Part shown: positions 22,096 through 34,030 of the stretch, one piece after another
Numbering within the stretch: position 1 is the stretch's first letter
How the letters are laid out: the number at the start of each line of letters is the position of its first letter
Assembly (NCBI RefSeq): GCF_963678635.1
Contig: NC_087063.1
Coordinates: 9,334,386 to 9,398,385, forward strand
Direction: 5' to 3'
Origin: Symsagittifera roscoffensis
Taxonomy: Eukaryota; Xenacoelomorpha; Acoela; Convolutidae
DNA length: 64,000 nt
Notes under the pieces: generated by a model
Databases searched by the model: none
Seen by the model: the letters and a program-made list of their open reading frames with translations, nothing else
What the model was told of the DNA's origin: nothing
Position numbers and translations under genes: made by a program

Positions 22096-24672
22096 ATGTT
22101 TGGAGCCAAAAAAGAAGCGAAAATGAATTCAACTGAATCTGTAACTGAATTCAATGTAACTGCAGCTGACGAGCAGGAGGGGTTTCCCTGGGCGAAGGGG
22201 ACAGACTACTTGTGTCTCTATGGCATGGTTGTCACCTGTCTCGGCTTCCTCCTCAACTATATCTGCTTTGTGACTGTCGGCCACATGCCCTCCTCCAACA
22301 GTGCATATCTGATGAGGATTCTGGCTGTTTGGGACTCTATTGGAGCCATGGCCGATGGAATTCTCCATCTCGGTCTCCGATACTTCAACGTCATGATTGC
22401 AAACTTCAATGTTAGTTAAGTTGACGATTATCAAAACGAAATCAAAAACTTTGTCAAGTTTTATTTAGTTTGACCAAATTGATATTTTGAGCTCTCCAAA
22501 ATTATTTAAAAAAACACTGTTTCGCCAAACTTTTCAGAGCCGCAGACGTGCACGTGTCTGGAAACTTTGAGCATTTTTTTGAAATATGCCTCCTCCCTCT
22601 CAAAAGCTATTCAGAAACGCACCCCACCAACTGCTCATGCGGAAAAATTTTACGGCTGGTAACCAAAAAAATTAAATGTAAGCAAGGATATTCGGTTAGT
22701 GTGCAAAAGGCACAGAATGTTCCGACTACAGTCTTAAAAAACAACAAAAGTGTTGTTTTTTTTTGGAATTAGTGTCATATTTTTTGGTGTGATAAAAGGA
22801 GCTGAACGAAAAAAGCAATTGGAAAAAAATGACTAGAAAAACGAACTAAATATATTCCAAAAATGTTTATTTTTTATTCAGTTTCTTGAATTTGTGTAGT
22901 TTTGATTCAAAAAAGGCGCTAGAACGCTCAAAAGAACTAAGTTACTTGAGTAAAACTAAGTTTTTACATTTCAGATTTAGCTATTGTAAGCATTTAAACT
23001 GTTAAAACAAGCTACTCTAAGCTTTGAATTAAGACGAAAAGCCAAAAGTTTCAAACCGGCTTCTCCCGACACTGGGAAATTTTTAATGCAATTTAAAACT
23101 GCTTTTTATGTCGTTCGAATCACGACTGCAAGGTCTTAAATTTTATATATCATTCACCTCTCTCCGATGATTTATGCGTGTTAGCTGACTTTGCGCGAAA
23201 AACAAAAGAGCAAATAAAAGAAAAAAAAAAACTAAAACAAATACAAACTCTAATACAAAGTCCCCCCCCCCCCCCGCAGTTTTCAAATGGTCGGAACAAT
23301 GAGTTCAAAAGGGGCTCTTTGGGTAGTGAGATGTGTGAACTCTAAAACCCTATAAATCCACTTCTGCATAACACGCAATCTTCCAATTTTTCCAACCATT
23401 TAAGTTGAACAAGGGAGAAGTGCTACTTCAGAACTGGGAGTTGTCTTCTCGCAATAGAATACAATGCAGATCCGTGGTTGTTGTTGTTGCATAACTTAGC
23501 AATTCTGTCAGATCCGTGTTCAAATTCATCTGAAAAATAGTTTGAAACGCGGTTCTAATCTTTTTGCGAGTAGGAATTAATTAAAAAACAATCCTTTTTT
23601 TTGTATCATCCAAATTAATGTTGAGAGCTTCCGCATATCCCAAATAACGCGAAAAAACTTTCGCTTTTCAGAACTTGAAACTTTTTGGGTGTGTTTGGGT
23701 CTTTTTTCTCTCTCCGCTGTGCGAGTTTTGACAAAAAGGGTCATAACAGGCAGCTGTTGTACACATTATTTCGGAGGGGGAGGTTTAAGAGGTAAAGGGG
23801 TCGAATTTCTTGAGCGGGGGGATGGAGGGAGCTTGACTTTTTTAACTTTATTTCGCCGCTATCTTCAATTAACAATTTTTTGAAGGTTAGATTGATAATT
23901 ACATGATTATCTTCTGATGAAAAGACTAGAAAATATGAATTGAAAACGTGAGTTTTTCTAGGCTACAATCTGCAAGCTGTTCTATTTCCACTCGTATGGG
24001 AGCAGCATTGCCTGCAACTACCTCATGGTGGCCCTGGCTATGGACCGATTGGTGGCCATAAAATTCCCATTCGTCCATAGAAACAACTCGTCAATCAAAG
24101 TGGCCATGATTATTGGCTCAGGCTGTGTATGTTTTGCGTATTTCATTTCTCTACCGGTCTTATATTTTTTCGACTTGAACGACGATGAATTATGCGTGAT
24201 GCTGGCCCAAAATGTTCCAACTCTCTTAGACTACTACAGCGTGATCTCAAACCATATTTTCTTTTTCGGACTGCCCTTTTCACTCATAGTTTTCGCAAAC
24301 ATATTTTTCATTCGAGAGCTTCAACATCGCAAATCGGCTATGCGAAAGTCGGCGGGGACGACAGCCGGCAACGACGAACAAGCGAAGCGAAAACTGAGAG
24401 CCGAGAAAAGTTACATAGTCATGCTGATGTTTCTGACGGGGTCGTTTCTCGTGTTCTCGTTGAGCGTCGCGGTCTTCAACCTTCTCGGCATCCAGATCGC
24501 TCTCAACGACGAATACACCCAGGAACAAGCGAACTTCTTCGCAGTGATGGCTGAAAACTGCATGATCATGAACAACTCTCTTAACTTCTTGTTTTACTTC
24601 ATGAGTGGTGAAATGTTCCGAACTGCGTTGAAAGCTGCTTGGAAAAAAGGATTCATTTACTCGAAAGGCTAA
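22096..24672 (+). CDS. Rhodopsin-family G protein-coupled receptor (two coding exons)
   Basis: Exon 1 (22096-22410) and exon 2 (23962-24672) join in phase 0 across a 1551 nt GT-AG intron to give 341 residues. The N-terminus has N-glycosylation sites (NST, NVT). TM1 and TM2 are in exon 1. TM3 starts exon 2 with Cys109 and ends at DRL (133-135), in place of DRY. Cys183 in the second extracellular loop can pair with Cys109. TM7 ends NSLNFLFY (310-317), in place of NPxxY. TM6 lacks the usual CWxP. The third intracellular loop is short and basic (RKSAMRKSAG then KRKLRAEK). The layout fits an invertebrate neuropeptide-type receptor, but ligand and subfamily are unknown. A second in-frame ATG at 22123 is an alternative start. 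Confidence 0.87.
22930..23300 (+). repeat. Diverged partial copy of the 17.6 kb duplication, in the GPCR intron
   Basis: Landmarks shared with 17635-17950 occur in order: AACTAAGTTTTTACA, GTAAGC with a run of paired TTAAAC words, AAACCGGCTTCTCCCGACACTGG, TCGAATCACGACTG and GGTCGGAACAA. It also holds a 15-base C run near 23262-23276. No coding content is seen. Confidence 0.55.
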
Positions 24673-24899
24673 ACTGAGTTGTCTGATCTTATTAACTACC
24701 CATCACTATTGAAAAGGGGAGGGGTAAAACTTTAGTAAGGTACAAAAATTGTGTATATCGTGAGTCCTGCAATTAGTGCTTAGTACGGGGAGAATTTTGT
24801 AACTCTTTTCACAATATAAGGGGGGCAGGGAAAGAGTGAATAAGATCCGAACAGTCAATACGATAATATTTATTGAAATAATTACTATGAAAAATATCA

Positions 24900-24905
24900 A
24901 ATAAA
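24900..24905 (+). promoter_or_regulatory. Polyadenylation signal candidate for the GPCR gene
   Basis: AATAAA occurs about 230 nt after the receptor stop codon, in an AT-rich 3' flank. The distance is ordinary for a 3' UTR, but the hexamer is also common by chance here. Confidence 0.35.
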
Positions 24906-25429
24906 GATAAAGAATTCATGAAAATACTAGTTGTTGAAATTTTATGATTTAGTTTCTTAAAAAGTGAATTATGACCAGCGTATCATAACTGTCATTGCCT
25001 GAAAAATATCCCGAAATATTTTTTAAACTTAATTTTTTTAAAAACTGCTATGTATTTGTGCATGTGAAGTGTCACCATTTTGTCACCATTTTCAAATAAA
25101 CAGTTTTGAACAGTAAATGATAACTTTGTGAATTGAAAATTATTTAAGTTCTTTAAAATTTTGAGGTAGTTGAATTGTCCAAAAAACCGGACCTTAATCT
25201 AAACAATACAATTAGGGGAAGCCATTTAACAGGTTTCCCCTGAAATAAAAAAGAAAGATATGTGTTTATCTTTTAGACAAAACATGACAGAAAAATCAAC
25301 AGTTTATTTAGTATAACCCCTAAAATTGCTGGATAATTGTTTTTCCTGGATGGCTAATTTTCTGTATCTTTTTTATGAAAAGATAAACTTACATGAGCGC
25401 CTAGCTTAGATCCTTAGCTTTCCACTAAA

Positions 25430-25870
25430 TAATTTTATGTCGAAGGTTTCGAATTGCTTCTTGTGTTCAGGACAACCTCAAACTCTTCCTGGCTAGTTTA
25501 TGGTTGAAATATAGAACATATTTATGCAACAAAAGAGGAAATAATAGATACTATTAAAACAGACAATGCAAGGAAACTTCAGAAACGCGAGAAAACTTCA
25601 AAATAAAAAACCTGAATACAAATCAGAGAAAAAATCAAAAAGAAAGTTTATATTTTATGTATCAAGCTTTTAGAAATAGTTGAGGTGGAAATGAACTAAA
25701 GCGAACGGTTTGGTTCGAATATTGAGTTTTTAGATAAACATTTTGTCTTTTTGTACTTGAATTTGCGTTAGGTGGGAGGATTTGTGAAAAAAAAACTTTG
25801 ATTATCTTTCAGCAAAGACTACTTCAAATAACTCAAGGGGCAGTCAAAAAATTGTTTGTTTGATTGATAC
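25430..25870 (+). repeat. Diverged copy of the ~1.37 kb macro-repeat
   Basis: It shares landmarks with 28130-28550 in order: a TCTCAAACTCTGCCTG-like stretch, AATAGATACTATTAAAACAG, TTTTAGAAATAG, GCGAACGGTTTGGTTC and GCAAAGACTA followed by CAAATAACT. It breaks off shortly before the arm repeat at 25906. The preceding stretch 24906-25430 shows no recognisable feature. Confidence 0.5.
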
Positions 25871-25905
25871 TGAAAAAGCGTCTATATTCTGTTTTGAAAA
25901 AAAGA

Positions 25906-26439
25906 CAAGACTGCTCGTATCAGGGCGAAGCCCTGAATGTTCCGATTGCCTTTTAAGATTTCTGGGGCCGTAAAAACATTAAAAAGTTAAATGTAATAAA
26001 AACCAAAATGAAAAAAAAATCTAAAATTTGATTTTTTTTTTGAAAACTATCCCCCCACACGCCATATAAAGTACAAAATGATAGTTTTCGCTCCTTGTAA
26101 CAAATCAATTATGGTAAATAAGCTTCTTTTTTTCAACCCATTTGGAACGATTTATAAGACGGATTAAATCTCCGCTTACGCGTTAATAGCGCGAAACATA
26201 TCGAGCGTTAATTGTCCCAAATTGGCCAAATTGGCAATCTTTAAACCCTCGTAACTTCAAGAAAAATAGTCACAGGTGAAATATCTTTTCAAATTTGAGC
26301 TTAGGACAACAATACTTTTTGAATGAAATAAAAAAATCCGTCAAAAATGGCTAGTTAAAAAGTCGAAATTTGTCTGAAGAAAAAAAACCCCACCCCGAGC
26401 ACAAATATTCCGTCACTTTTGTATCGAAAGTCGGAACAA
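25906..26439 (+). mobile_element. Single arm-repeat copy (534 bp)
   Basis: It is collinear with each arm of the foldback element at 11307-12576. It starts with CAAGACTGCTCGTATCAGGG and a perfect 7-bp hairpin with a GAA loop, and ends at AGTCGGAACAA. TGTTCCGA near the start and TCGGAACA at the end are inverted. It shows that the arm exists as a unit of its own. No protein is encoded. Confidence 0.8.
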
Positions 26440-26689
26440 TAACCAGTTTTGTATCATAATCTATCACAATTCCAAGCATATACTCAAGTAGTTGAAAAGA
26501 AAATGACAGAAAAAAATTAAAAAAACCGCTTCAAAAATGAACGTTAGTTCATATCATGAACGTTAGTTCATATCTCTTGTAAAACCGCTAGTTCATATCA
26601 CCGCTTGAATAATGAACGCTGCAACTTCAATGTCGTGTTTTCTAATAATTAACTGAACTATTTCTTAAACTTTTCAACAGATATTGATG

Positions 26690-27967
26690 CCCGGGCTCAA
26701 ATTAACCTACTACGCCTTAATTTATTTCCTGTAAAATTTTTATTAAACACCTCTGATGATTTCATTCAATATGTCAGAAAGCCTACAGACACTTCAGCTG
26801 ACACGTTGTTTCAAATTTAGAAAACATGGAAGTTTGAAACATATTTAGGACGAACTCATCCTCGGCCTGTCTAAAAAAAGGTTAAAATTATGGAACGATT
26901 CTGTGGAAGTAAAAAAAATTCATGGACGAATAACTGAAGAGTAAATCATAGATACTAAAAAAAAACATTCTATCCAACAAAAAACAATAAAGTCAAAACT
27001 TGATTACCAGAGCGAAAAAAGAAAATAAAAAAAGATTCGTTTCTTATGTTTCGAGTTTTTAGAAATAAGGGAGGCAAATTAAACTGAGGCGAACAATTTG
27101 GTCAAATAAGTGGAATCGATTTCAGACAAAAATTGTCACTTTGAGCTAAAACCTGCTTGATGCTGAAAGAAATGTAAAAACTAAATCGAGGTTTCTTTAA
27201 GAAAGTTTGATATTTTTTTTGCAAAGACTAATTCAAATAACTTAAAGAGCAGAAAAAACTTAAAGGGCAGAAAGTGCAACTTAATGTGCAGGAAAAACTT
27301 ATAGGCAGAAAAATTTAGAGGGCAGAAAGTGCAGGAAAAACTTAAAGGGCAGAAAAAACTTAGAGGGCACAAAGTACAGGAAAAATTTAAAGGGCAGAAA
27401 AAACTTAAGGGGCAGAAAGTACAGGAAAATCTTAAAGGGCAAAAAGGGCAGGAAAAATTTGAAGGACAGATAGGGCTGGAAAAAAACTGAACTCAATGTT
27501 TAGATTTTCATGGAATATGTCAACCATTTTCAAGAAAATGTATACCTGTTTTTCGGAGTTTTTTGAACAGAATATGAAACATTCTTTTGGCACCTTTTTT
27601 TCAATTCCGCAGTTACGTTTATAACTTCCACGCACTTTTAATTATTGGTAAAGTTAAATTGATGAGCCAGTCAAAGAAAAAACTTTTTTTCAAATCAAGT
27701 TTTAAAAAAGGAATGCATAACAGACTTGTTTTTTAATTTTTCCCCTTTTCTGAACTAAGCGTCCTCTTTTATAGTGTAATGCTTCGTTTTATAATCTTAG
27801 AAATTAAGGCTAAACATTTTTGGATTAACCTAATCAATTTGCGTAAAATTTGTTTTAACAACCCAACGTTAAAAAAACAAAAGCCGGCTCTTTTCAAACC
27901 CCCACCATTCATATTTTCTTGTTCCATAGTCGCTTTTTTTGTGTTTTAATGGCTAAACATTTCGACA
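26690..27967 (+). repeat. Macro-repeat unit 1 (diverged, ~1.28 kb)
   Basis: First unit of a direct tandem array. It has the same order of segments as units 2-4 (GATATTGATGCCCGGGCTCA at the start, then the minisatellite near 27246-27480, then the CCGCAGTTACG-bearing end) but is noticeably diverged. No conserved gene is seen. Confidence 0.75.
27246..27480 (+). repeat. Minisatellite in macro-repeat unit 1
   Basis: Units of CTTAAAGGGCAGAAAAAA (18 bp) and the same with GTGCAGGAAAAA in place of the last part (27 bp) alternate. Steps are multiples of nine, so long open frames appear on both strands. Confidence 0.75.
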
Positions 27968-29334
27968 GATATTGATTCCCGGGTTCAAATTAACCTACTA
28001 CGCTTTATTTCATTTTCTACAAAATTACCATAAAACATCTCTGATGACTTCATTCAGTAAGTCACGAAGCCTGCAGACACTCCAGCTGAAACATTGTTTC
28101 AAATTTAGAGAACATCGAAATTTGAAACAACTTTGGCACAATCTCAAACTCTGCCTGTCTAGAAAACGGTTAAAAATATGGGACAATTCTGTGGAAGTAA
28201 AAATCTTCATGAATGAATAACTGAAGAGTGAATCACAGATACTATAAAAACAGTCAATCCAACAAAAAAACAATAAAGTCAAAACCTGATTAAAAGAGCA
28301 AAAAAAGGAAATAAAAAAGAATTATTTTCTTATGTTTTGAGTTTTTAGAAAAAAAGGAGGCATTTTATACTGAGGCGAACAGTTTGGTTCAATAACTGGA
28401 ATCGATTTCAGACAAAAATTGTTTGTTTGAGCTAAAATCTGATTGAAGCTGAAAGAAATGTTAAAACTAATACGATATTTTCTCTTTATGATAGTTTGAT
28501 TTTTTCCTTGCAAAGACTAATTCAAATAACTAAAATAGAGAAAATTGTGAAGGGCAGAAAGTGCAGGAAAAACTTAAAGGGCAGAAAAAACTTAAAGGGC
28601 AGACAGTGAAGGAAAAAGTTAAAGGGCAGAAAAAACTTAAAGGGCAGAAATTGCAGGAAAAACTGAAAGGGCAGAAAAATTTAAAGGGCAGAAAGTGCAG
28701 GAAAAATTTAGAGGACAGAAAAAACCTAAAGGGCAGAAAGTGCAGGAAAAATTTAAAGGGAAGAAAAAACTTTATTAGCAGAGAGTGCAGGAAAAATTTA
28801 AAGGGCAAAAAGGGCAGGAAAAACTTAAAGGGCAGATAGGGCCAGAAAAAAACTGTACTCAATGTTTAGATTTTCATGGAGTTTGCCAACCATTTTCAAG
28901 AAAAATTATAAATGTTTTTTGGAATTTTTTGAACAGAATATGAAACATTCTTTTGGCACCTTTTTTTCAATTCCGCAGTTACGTTTATAACTTCCACGCA
29001 CTTTTAATTATTGGTAAAGTTAAATTGATGAGCCAGTCAGTGAAAATACTTTTTTTCAAATCAAGTTTTAAAAAAAGGAATGCATAACAGACTTGTTTTT
29101 TGATTTTTCCCCTTTTCTGAACTAAGCGTCCTCTTTTATAGTGTAATGCTTCGTTTTATAATCTTAGAAATTAAGGCTAAACATTTTTGGATTAAGCTAA
29201 TCAGTTTGCGTAAAATTTGTTTTAACAACCCAACGTTAAAAAAACAAAAGCCGGCTCTTTTCAAACCCCCACCATTCATATTTTCTTTTTCCATAGTCGC
29301 TTTTTTTGTGTTTTAATGGCTAAACATTTCGACA
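27968..29334 (+). repeat. Macro-repeat unit 2 (1367 bp)
   Basis: Almost identical to units 3 and 4. It carries an 82-codon open frame near its start (27972-28220) that is preserved in the next two units with a few changes. Because the whole unit is nearly identical, this is weak evidence for coding. The minisatellite lies at 28547-28850. Confidence 0.85.
28547..28850 (+). repeat. Minisatellite in macro-repeat unit 2
   Basis: About 300 bp of 18 and 27 bp steps built on AAAGGGCAGAAAGTGCAGGA. The pattern of variant steps is the same in units 3 and 4, so the minisatellite was already formed before the macro-units were copied. Confidence 0.8.
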
Positions 29335-30700
29335 GATATTGATTCCCGGGTTCAAATTAACCTACTACGCTTTATTTCATTTTCTACAAAATTACCATAA
29401 AACATCTCTGATGACTTCATTCAGTAAGTCACGAAGCCTGCAGACACTCCAGCTGAAACATTGTTTCAAATTTAGAAAACATCGAAATTTGAAACAACTT
29501 TGGCACATTCTCAAACTCTGCCTGTCTAGAAAACGGTTAAAAATATGGGACAATTCTGTGGAAGTAAAAATCTTCATGAATGAATAACTGAAGAATGAAT
29601 CACAGATACTATAAAAACAGTCAATCCAACAAAAAAACAATAAAGTCAAAACCTGATTAAAAGAGCAAAAAAAGGAAATAAAAAAGAATTATTTTCTTAT
29701 GTTTTGAGTTTTTAGAAAAAAAAGAGGCATTTTATACTGAGGCGAACAGTTTGGTTCAATAACTGGAATCGATTTCAGACGAAAATTGTTTGTTTGAGCT
29801 AAAATCTGTTTGAAACTGAAAGAAATGTTAAAACTAATACGATATTTTTTCTTTATGATAGTTTGATTTTTTCCTTGCAAAGACTAATTCAAATAACTAA
29901 AATAGAGAAAAGTTTGAAGGGCAGAAAGTGCAGAAAAAACTTAAAGGGCAGAAAAAACTTAAAGGGCAGACAGTGAAGGAAAAAGTTAAAGGGCAGAAAA
30001 AACTTAAAGGGCAGAAATTGCAGGAAAAACTGAAAGGGCAGAAAAATTTAAAGGGCAGAAAGTGCAGGAAAAATTTAGAGGACAGAAAAAACCTAAAGGG
30101 CAGAAAGTGCAGGAAAAATTTAAAGGGAAGAAAAAACTTTATTAGCAGAGAGTGCAGGAAAAATTTAAAGGGCAAAAAGGGCAGGAAAAACTTAAAGGGC
30201 AGATAGGGCCAGAAAAAAACTGTACTCAGTGTTTAGATTTTCATGGAGTTTGCCAACCATTTTCAAGAAAAATTATACCTGTTTTTCGGAGTTTTTTTGA
30301 ACAGAATATGAAACATTCTTTTGGCACCTTTTTTTCAATTCCGCAGTTACGTTTTTAACTTCCACGCACTTTTAATTATTGGTAAAGTTAAATTGATGAG
30401 CCAGTCAAAGAAAATACTTTTTTTCAAATCAAGTTTTAAAAAAGGAATGCATAACAGACTTGTTTTTTAATTTTTCCCCTTTTCTGAACTAAGCGTCCTC
30501 TTTTATAGTGTAATGCTTCGTTTTATAACCTTAGAAATTAAGGCTAAACATTTTTGGATTAACCTAATCAATTTGCGTAAAATTTGTTTTAACAACCCAA
30601 CGTTAAAAAAACAAAAGCCGGCTCTTTTCAAACCCCCACCATTCATATTTTCTTGTTCCATAGTCGCTTTTTTGTGTTTTAATGGCTAAACATTTCGACA
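29335..30700 (+). repeat. Macro-repeat unit 3 (1366 bp)
   Basis: Near-identical to units 2 and 4, with minisatellite at 29914-30217. Only scattered substitutions separate it from unit 2, which indicates recent duplication or gene conversion. Confidence 0.85.
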
Positions 30701-32037
30701 GATATTGATTCCCGGGTTCAAATTAACCTACTACGCTTTATTTCATTTTCTACAAAATTACCATGAAACATCTCTGATGACTTCATTCAGTAAGTCACGA
30801 AGCCTGCAGACACTCCAGCTGAAACATTGTTTCAAATTTAGAAAACATCGAAATTTGAAACAACTTTGGCACAATCTCAAATTCTGCCTGTCTAGAAAAC
30901 GGTTAAAAATATGGGACAATTCTGTGGAAGTAAAAATCTTCATGAAGGAATAACTGAAGAGTGAATCACAGATACTATAAAAACAGTCAATCCAACAAAA
31001 AAACAATAAAGTCAAAACCTGATTAAAAGAGCAAAAAAAGGAAATAAAAAAGAATTATTTTCTTATGTTTTGAGTTTTTAGAAAAAAAGGAGGCATTTTA
31101 TACTGAGGCGAACAGTTTGGTTCAATAACTGGAATCGATTTCAGACAAAAATTGTTTGTTTGAGCTAAAATCTGCTTGAAGCTGAAAGAAATGTTAAAAC
31201 TAATACGATATTTTCTCTTTATGATAGTTTGATTTTTTCCTTGCAAAGACTAATTCAAATAACTAAAATAGAGAAAAATTTGAAGGGCAGAAAGTGCAGA
31301 AAAAACTTAAAGGGCAGACAGTGAAGGAAAAAGTTAAAGGGCAGAAAAAACTTAAAGGGCAGAAATTGCAGGAAAAACTGAAAGGGCAGAAAAATTTAAA
31401 GGGCAGAAAGTGCAGGAAAAATTTAGAGGACAGAAAAAACCTAAAGGGCAGAAAGTGCAGGAAAAATTTAAAGGGAAGAAAAAACTTTATTAGCAGAGAG
31501 TGCAGGAAAAATTTAAAGGGCAAAAAGGGCAGGAAAAACTTAAAGGGCAGATAGGGCCAGAAAAAAACTGTACTCAATGTTTAGATTTTCATGGAGTTTG
31601 CCAACCATTTTCAAGAAAAATTATAAATGTTTTTTGGAATTTTTTGAACAGAATATGAAACATTCTTTTGGCACCTTTTTTCAATTCCGCAGTTACGCCT
31701 ATAACTTCCACACTCTTTCATTTATTGGAAAAGTTAAATTGATGAGCCAGTCAAGGGAAAATACTTTTTGTTCAAATGAAGTTTTAAAAAAGGAATGCAT
31801 GTCAGGCTTGTTTTTAATTTTTCCCCTTTTGTGAAATAAGCGTCCTCTTTTATAGTGTAATGCTTGGTTTTATAATCTTAGGCATAAAGACTAAACATTT
31901 TTGGATTAACCTAATCAGTTCGCGTACCATTTGGTTTAACAAACCAACGTTAAAAAAACAAAAGCCGACTCTTTTCCAACCCCCGCCATTCATATTTTTT
32001 TGTTTCATAGTCGTTTTTTTCGTGTTGTAATGGCTAA
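30701..32037 (+). repeat. Macro-repeat unit 4 (~1.34 kb, last)
   Basis: Its minisatellite (31280-31565) lacks one 18 bp step present in units 2 and 3. The last ~350 bp (from about 31690) diverge more than the rest, as expected for the edge of an array. The array ends near AATGGCTAAGCGC. Confidence 0.8.
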
Positions 32038-32064
32038 GCGCTTAATTTTAAGATCCTAAGTAAG

Positions 32065-32190
32065 AGGAACAAATCTGTTCAAAATAGTTAGTTTGTTCAT
32101 CATGCGAAGTTTCAATGCAATATGACAACGTTAAAATAGTTCTTCAAACTTGAAACTCAAATGTGATGGGAGTGGAAAAGAGCCCAATAG
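32065..32190 (+). repeat. Partial copy of the GGCTCTTTTCCAGTT MITE family
   Basis: It shares AACAAATCTGTTCA, TTGTTCATCATGC, AAGTTTCAATGCA and a GGGAGTGGAAAAGAGCCC-like end with the element at 33162-33378. The left end is missing. Confidence 0.5.
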
Positions 32191-32950
32191 CCCAACAAAT
32201 AAATTTTGCAGATGAGAGGAAAAAGTAAGAGTCTCTAAAACTGGTATAAAAGGTGGTTTTTTGGGGGAACTCAAAAGCAATAAGCTAAAAACCACAGAAA
32301 AGTTCAAAGCCCGAATACTGAAAAGTTGCATTTTCTTTGGATGAAATTCCCATTACGAATCTTGGCTACTTTGATATCTACTCGTTTTCATTTTTTATTG
32401 CACTCAATTTCGGAGGTTTTTTTGGCCGGCAACTTTTGTTAAATAAAAAAATTGGTGACAAAGACAAGTAAAGTGCGTATGCACGGATGTTCTCTTAAAC
32501 AAATGGAATTCTTCTTACTGGGTGATTACTCCACGTGCATTTTTTTATTACAGAAATCAAAATAATAATTATTTGCATCAGCTGAAATTTTACTTAAATT
32601 TTAGAATTACTTTATTATCGCAATCGGATGATAATTACTATCGTGTATACAATTCGCGAGCTTCAGTAAACGGGTTTTATCCAGTTTTCCTACCCCCTCA
32701 TTAAATTTCATAATAAAATTACACTAATTTTTCATACAATAATCTGCATAAAATAGTTTTTGCAAATCTGTTTTTTTTTGTAATATTTTAGTTTGGATGA
32801 TGAAACAAAACTAAGGTTTAATCGCGCCTTAGAAAAACTGATTTTAATACAAATTAAAGAGGGGAGCGAGCTAGAAAACAACCCGCATCGTAAATCTTAT
32901 CAGTAAACTGCTGGCTTTCTGTTCTGCTGGTGTCTAGTTTTGGTCACATT

Positions 32951-33122
32951 ATGGAGAAGAAGAATGTTGCCCGTAGAAGCGGGTCGATTTCGAGAGAGGA
33001 ACCTGTAGTGATAGTGGAGAAGTTTGATGCAGGCAGCTCCAATGAGGGCAGTGACATAGCCGACCCCCCAGTGGTGGTCGAGAGGAGGAAATCAAAAAAG
33101 ATTCGCAGGAAGAGATTGAGCA
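32951..33122 (+). CDS. Possible first coding exon of an unidentified gene
   Basis: An ATG in a reasonable context (CATTATGG) opens 57 codons that are clearly less AT-rich than the surroundings, and a consensus donor follows (GAGCA|gtaagt at 33123), leaving phase 1. The predicted start is hydrophilic: SISREEP, an acidic middle (SSNEGSDIAD) and a basic run (RRKSKKIRRKR) that could be a nuclear localisation signal. I do not recognise the protein and cannot find the next exon before the MITE cluster and the retroelements. It could be an N-terminal exon of a gene with a long intron, or a spurious frame. Confidence 0.45.
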
Positions 33123-33161
33123 GTAAGTCATCTTTATATGTGACTCCCCGGCTATTTTTCC

Positions 33162-33378
33162 GGCTCTTTTCCAGTTCCCCCCTTTCAAAATAGCGAATTT
33201 TATGTTTGTTTTACGCGTTATTACAACTTAATGCGTGATGTTACGCTGTAAAGTATGAAGAACAAATCTGTTCAGAATTGTCGATTTGTTCACCACGCCA
33301 AGTTTCATTGCATTATGACAAAGTTGAACAGACTTTTCAGTATTGAATTTGAAAGAGGGGGGGAACTGGAAAAGAGCC
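33162..33378 (+). mobile_element. MITE, family B (217 bp)
   Basis: Terminal inverted repeats GGCTCTTTTCCAGTTCCCCC... and its complement bound a non-coding centre. It is the reverse-oriented relative of 34670-34890. No clear 8 bp target duplication is left. Confidence 0.7.
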
Positions 33379-33559
33379 CCCGAATATTACAAAAATTGGT
33401 ATGCGGTTTAATTAGGCCATGACAAACATATTTGGTCTTCATGTTTAACCTTTGTAAAAACCCTCGTTATACCATAAAATTGATGCTTTTGTGAGGAAGA
33501 GCCTATTTCACTGCGCCATAACAAAATATGCAGATAAAACATCCCTAAAAAAACTAACC

Positions 33560-33777
33560 GGCTCTTTTTCCTCCCCCCCCCCCCTCTCCCCCCAACTCAC
33601 ATGAGCTTCAATATATTAGTGTACCGAGTGGTTTTACGAGGTTGGGTATGAAGACCAAATATGTTTGTCGTCGCCTTATCAGTCCGTATGTAATTTTTCA
33701 TACAATCGGACAATGTAGTCAACAAATTTACATGTAAAAATTTGCAGGTGGGGGGGGGGGTGGGAGGAAAAAGAGCC
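33560..33777 (+). mobile_element. MITE, family A (218 bp) with 8 bp TSD
   Basis: The ends are GGCTCTTTTTCC and GGAAAAAGAGCC with C/G runs just inside. The flanks carry an exact 8 bp duplication, AACTAACC, at 33552-33559 and 33778-33785. Eight-base duplications are typical of hAT and some other DNA transposons. It encodes nothing. Confidence 0.85.
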
Positions 33778-33828
33778 AACTAACCAAAACTTAAAGAGTT
33801 TTTGGTCCACTCTCCAACCCTAGTTTTC

Positions 33829-34030
33829 GGCTCTTTTTCCTTTCCCCCCACCTCACTCAAGCATGAATTTTATGGTCTAACGAGTGGTTTTACAAGGTTG
33901 ATTATGAAAACCAAATATGCTTGTTATGGCCTAATTAATCTGCATGTCAATTTTCACGACAATCGTACAAAGTGAACAGTATTTTCAAATATAAAAATTT
34001 GCAGGTGGGGGGGGGGAAGGAAAAAGAGCC
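33829..34030 (+). mobile_element. MITE, family A (202 bp) with 8 bp TSD
   Basis: Same termini and interior as 33560-33777 (shared words include ACCAAATATG and AAAAATTTGCAGGTGGGGGG). The exact 8 bp duplication TAGTTTTC flanks it at 33821-33828 and 34031-34038. Confidence 0.85.

Noticed and set aside
25906-25960. Arm-repeat hairpin end as a Helitron 3' end
   Set aside because: There is a hairpin, but no CTRR after it, no TC start at the other end, and the family also forms inverted pairs, which Helitrons do not.
27246-27480. Regular repeats with variable spacers, reminiscent of a CRISPR array
   Set aside because: Steps are 18 and 27 bp with no unique spacers, in a eukaryotic tandem repeat; this is a minisatellite.
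28530-28862. Phe/Leu/Pro-rich minus-strand frame and Lys/Gly-rich plus-strand frame (also in the other macro-units)
   Set aside because: Both are produced by a minisatellite whose steps are multiples of nine bases; no start context or non-repeat extension supports a protein.
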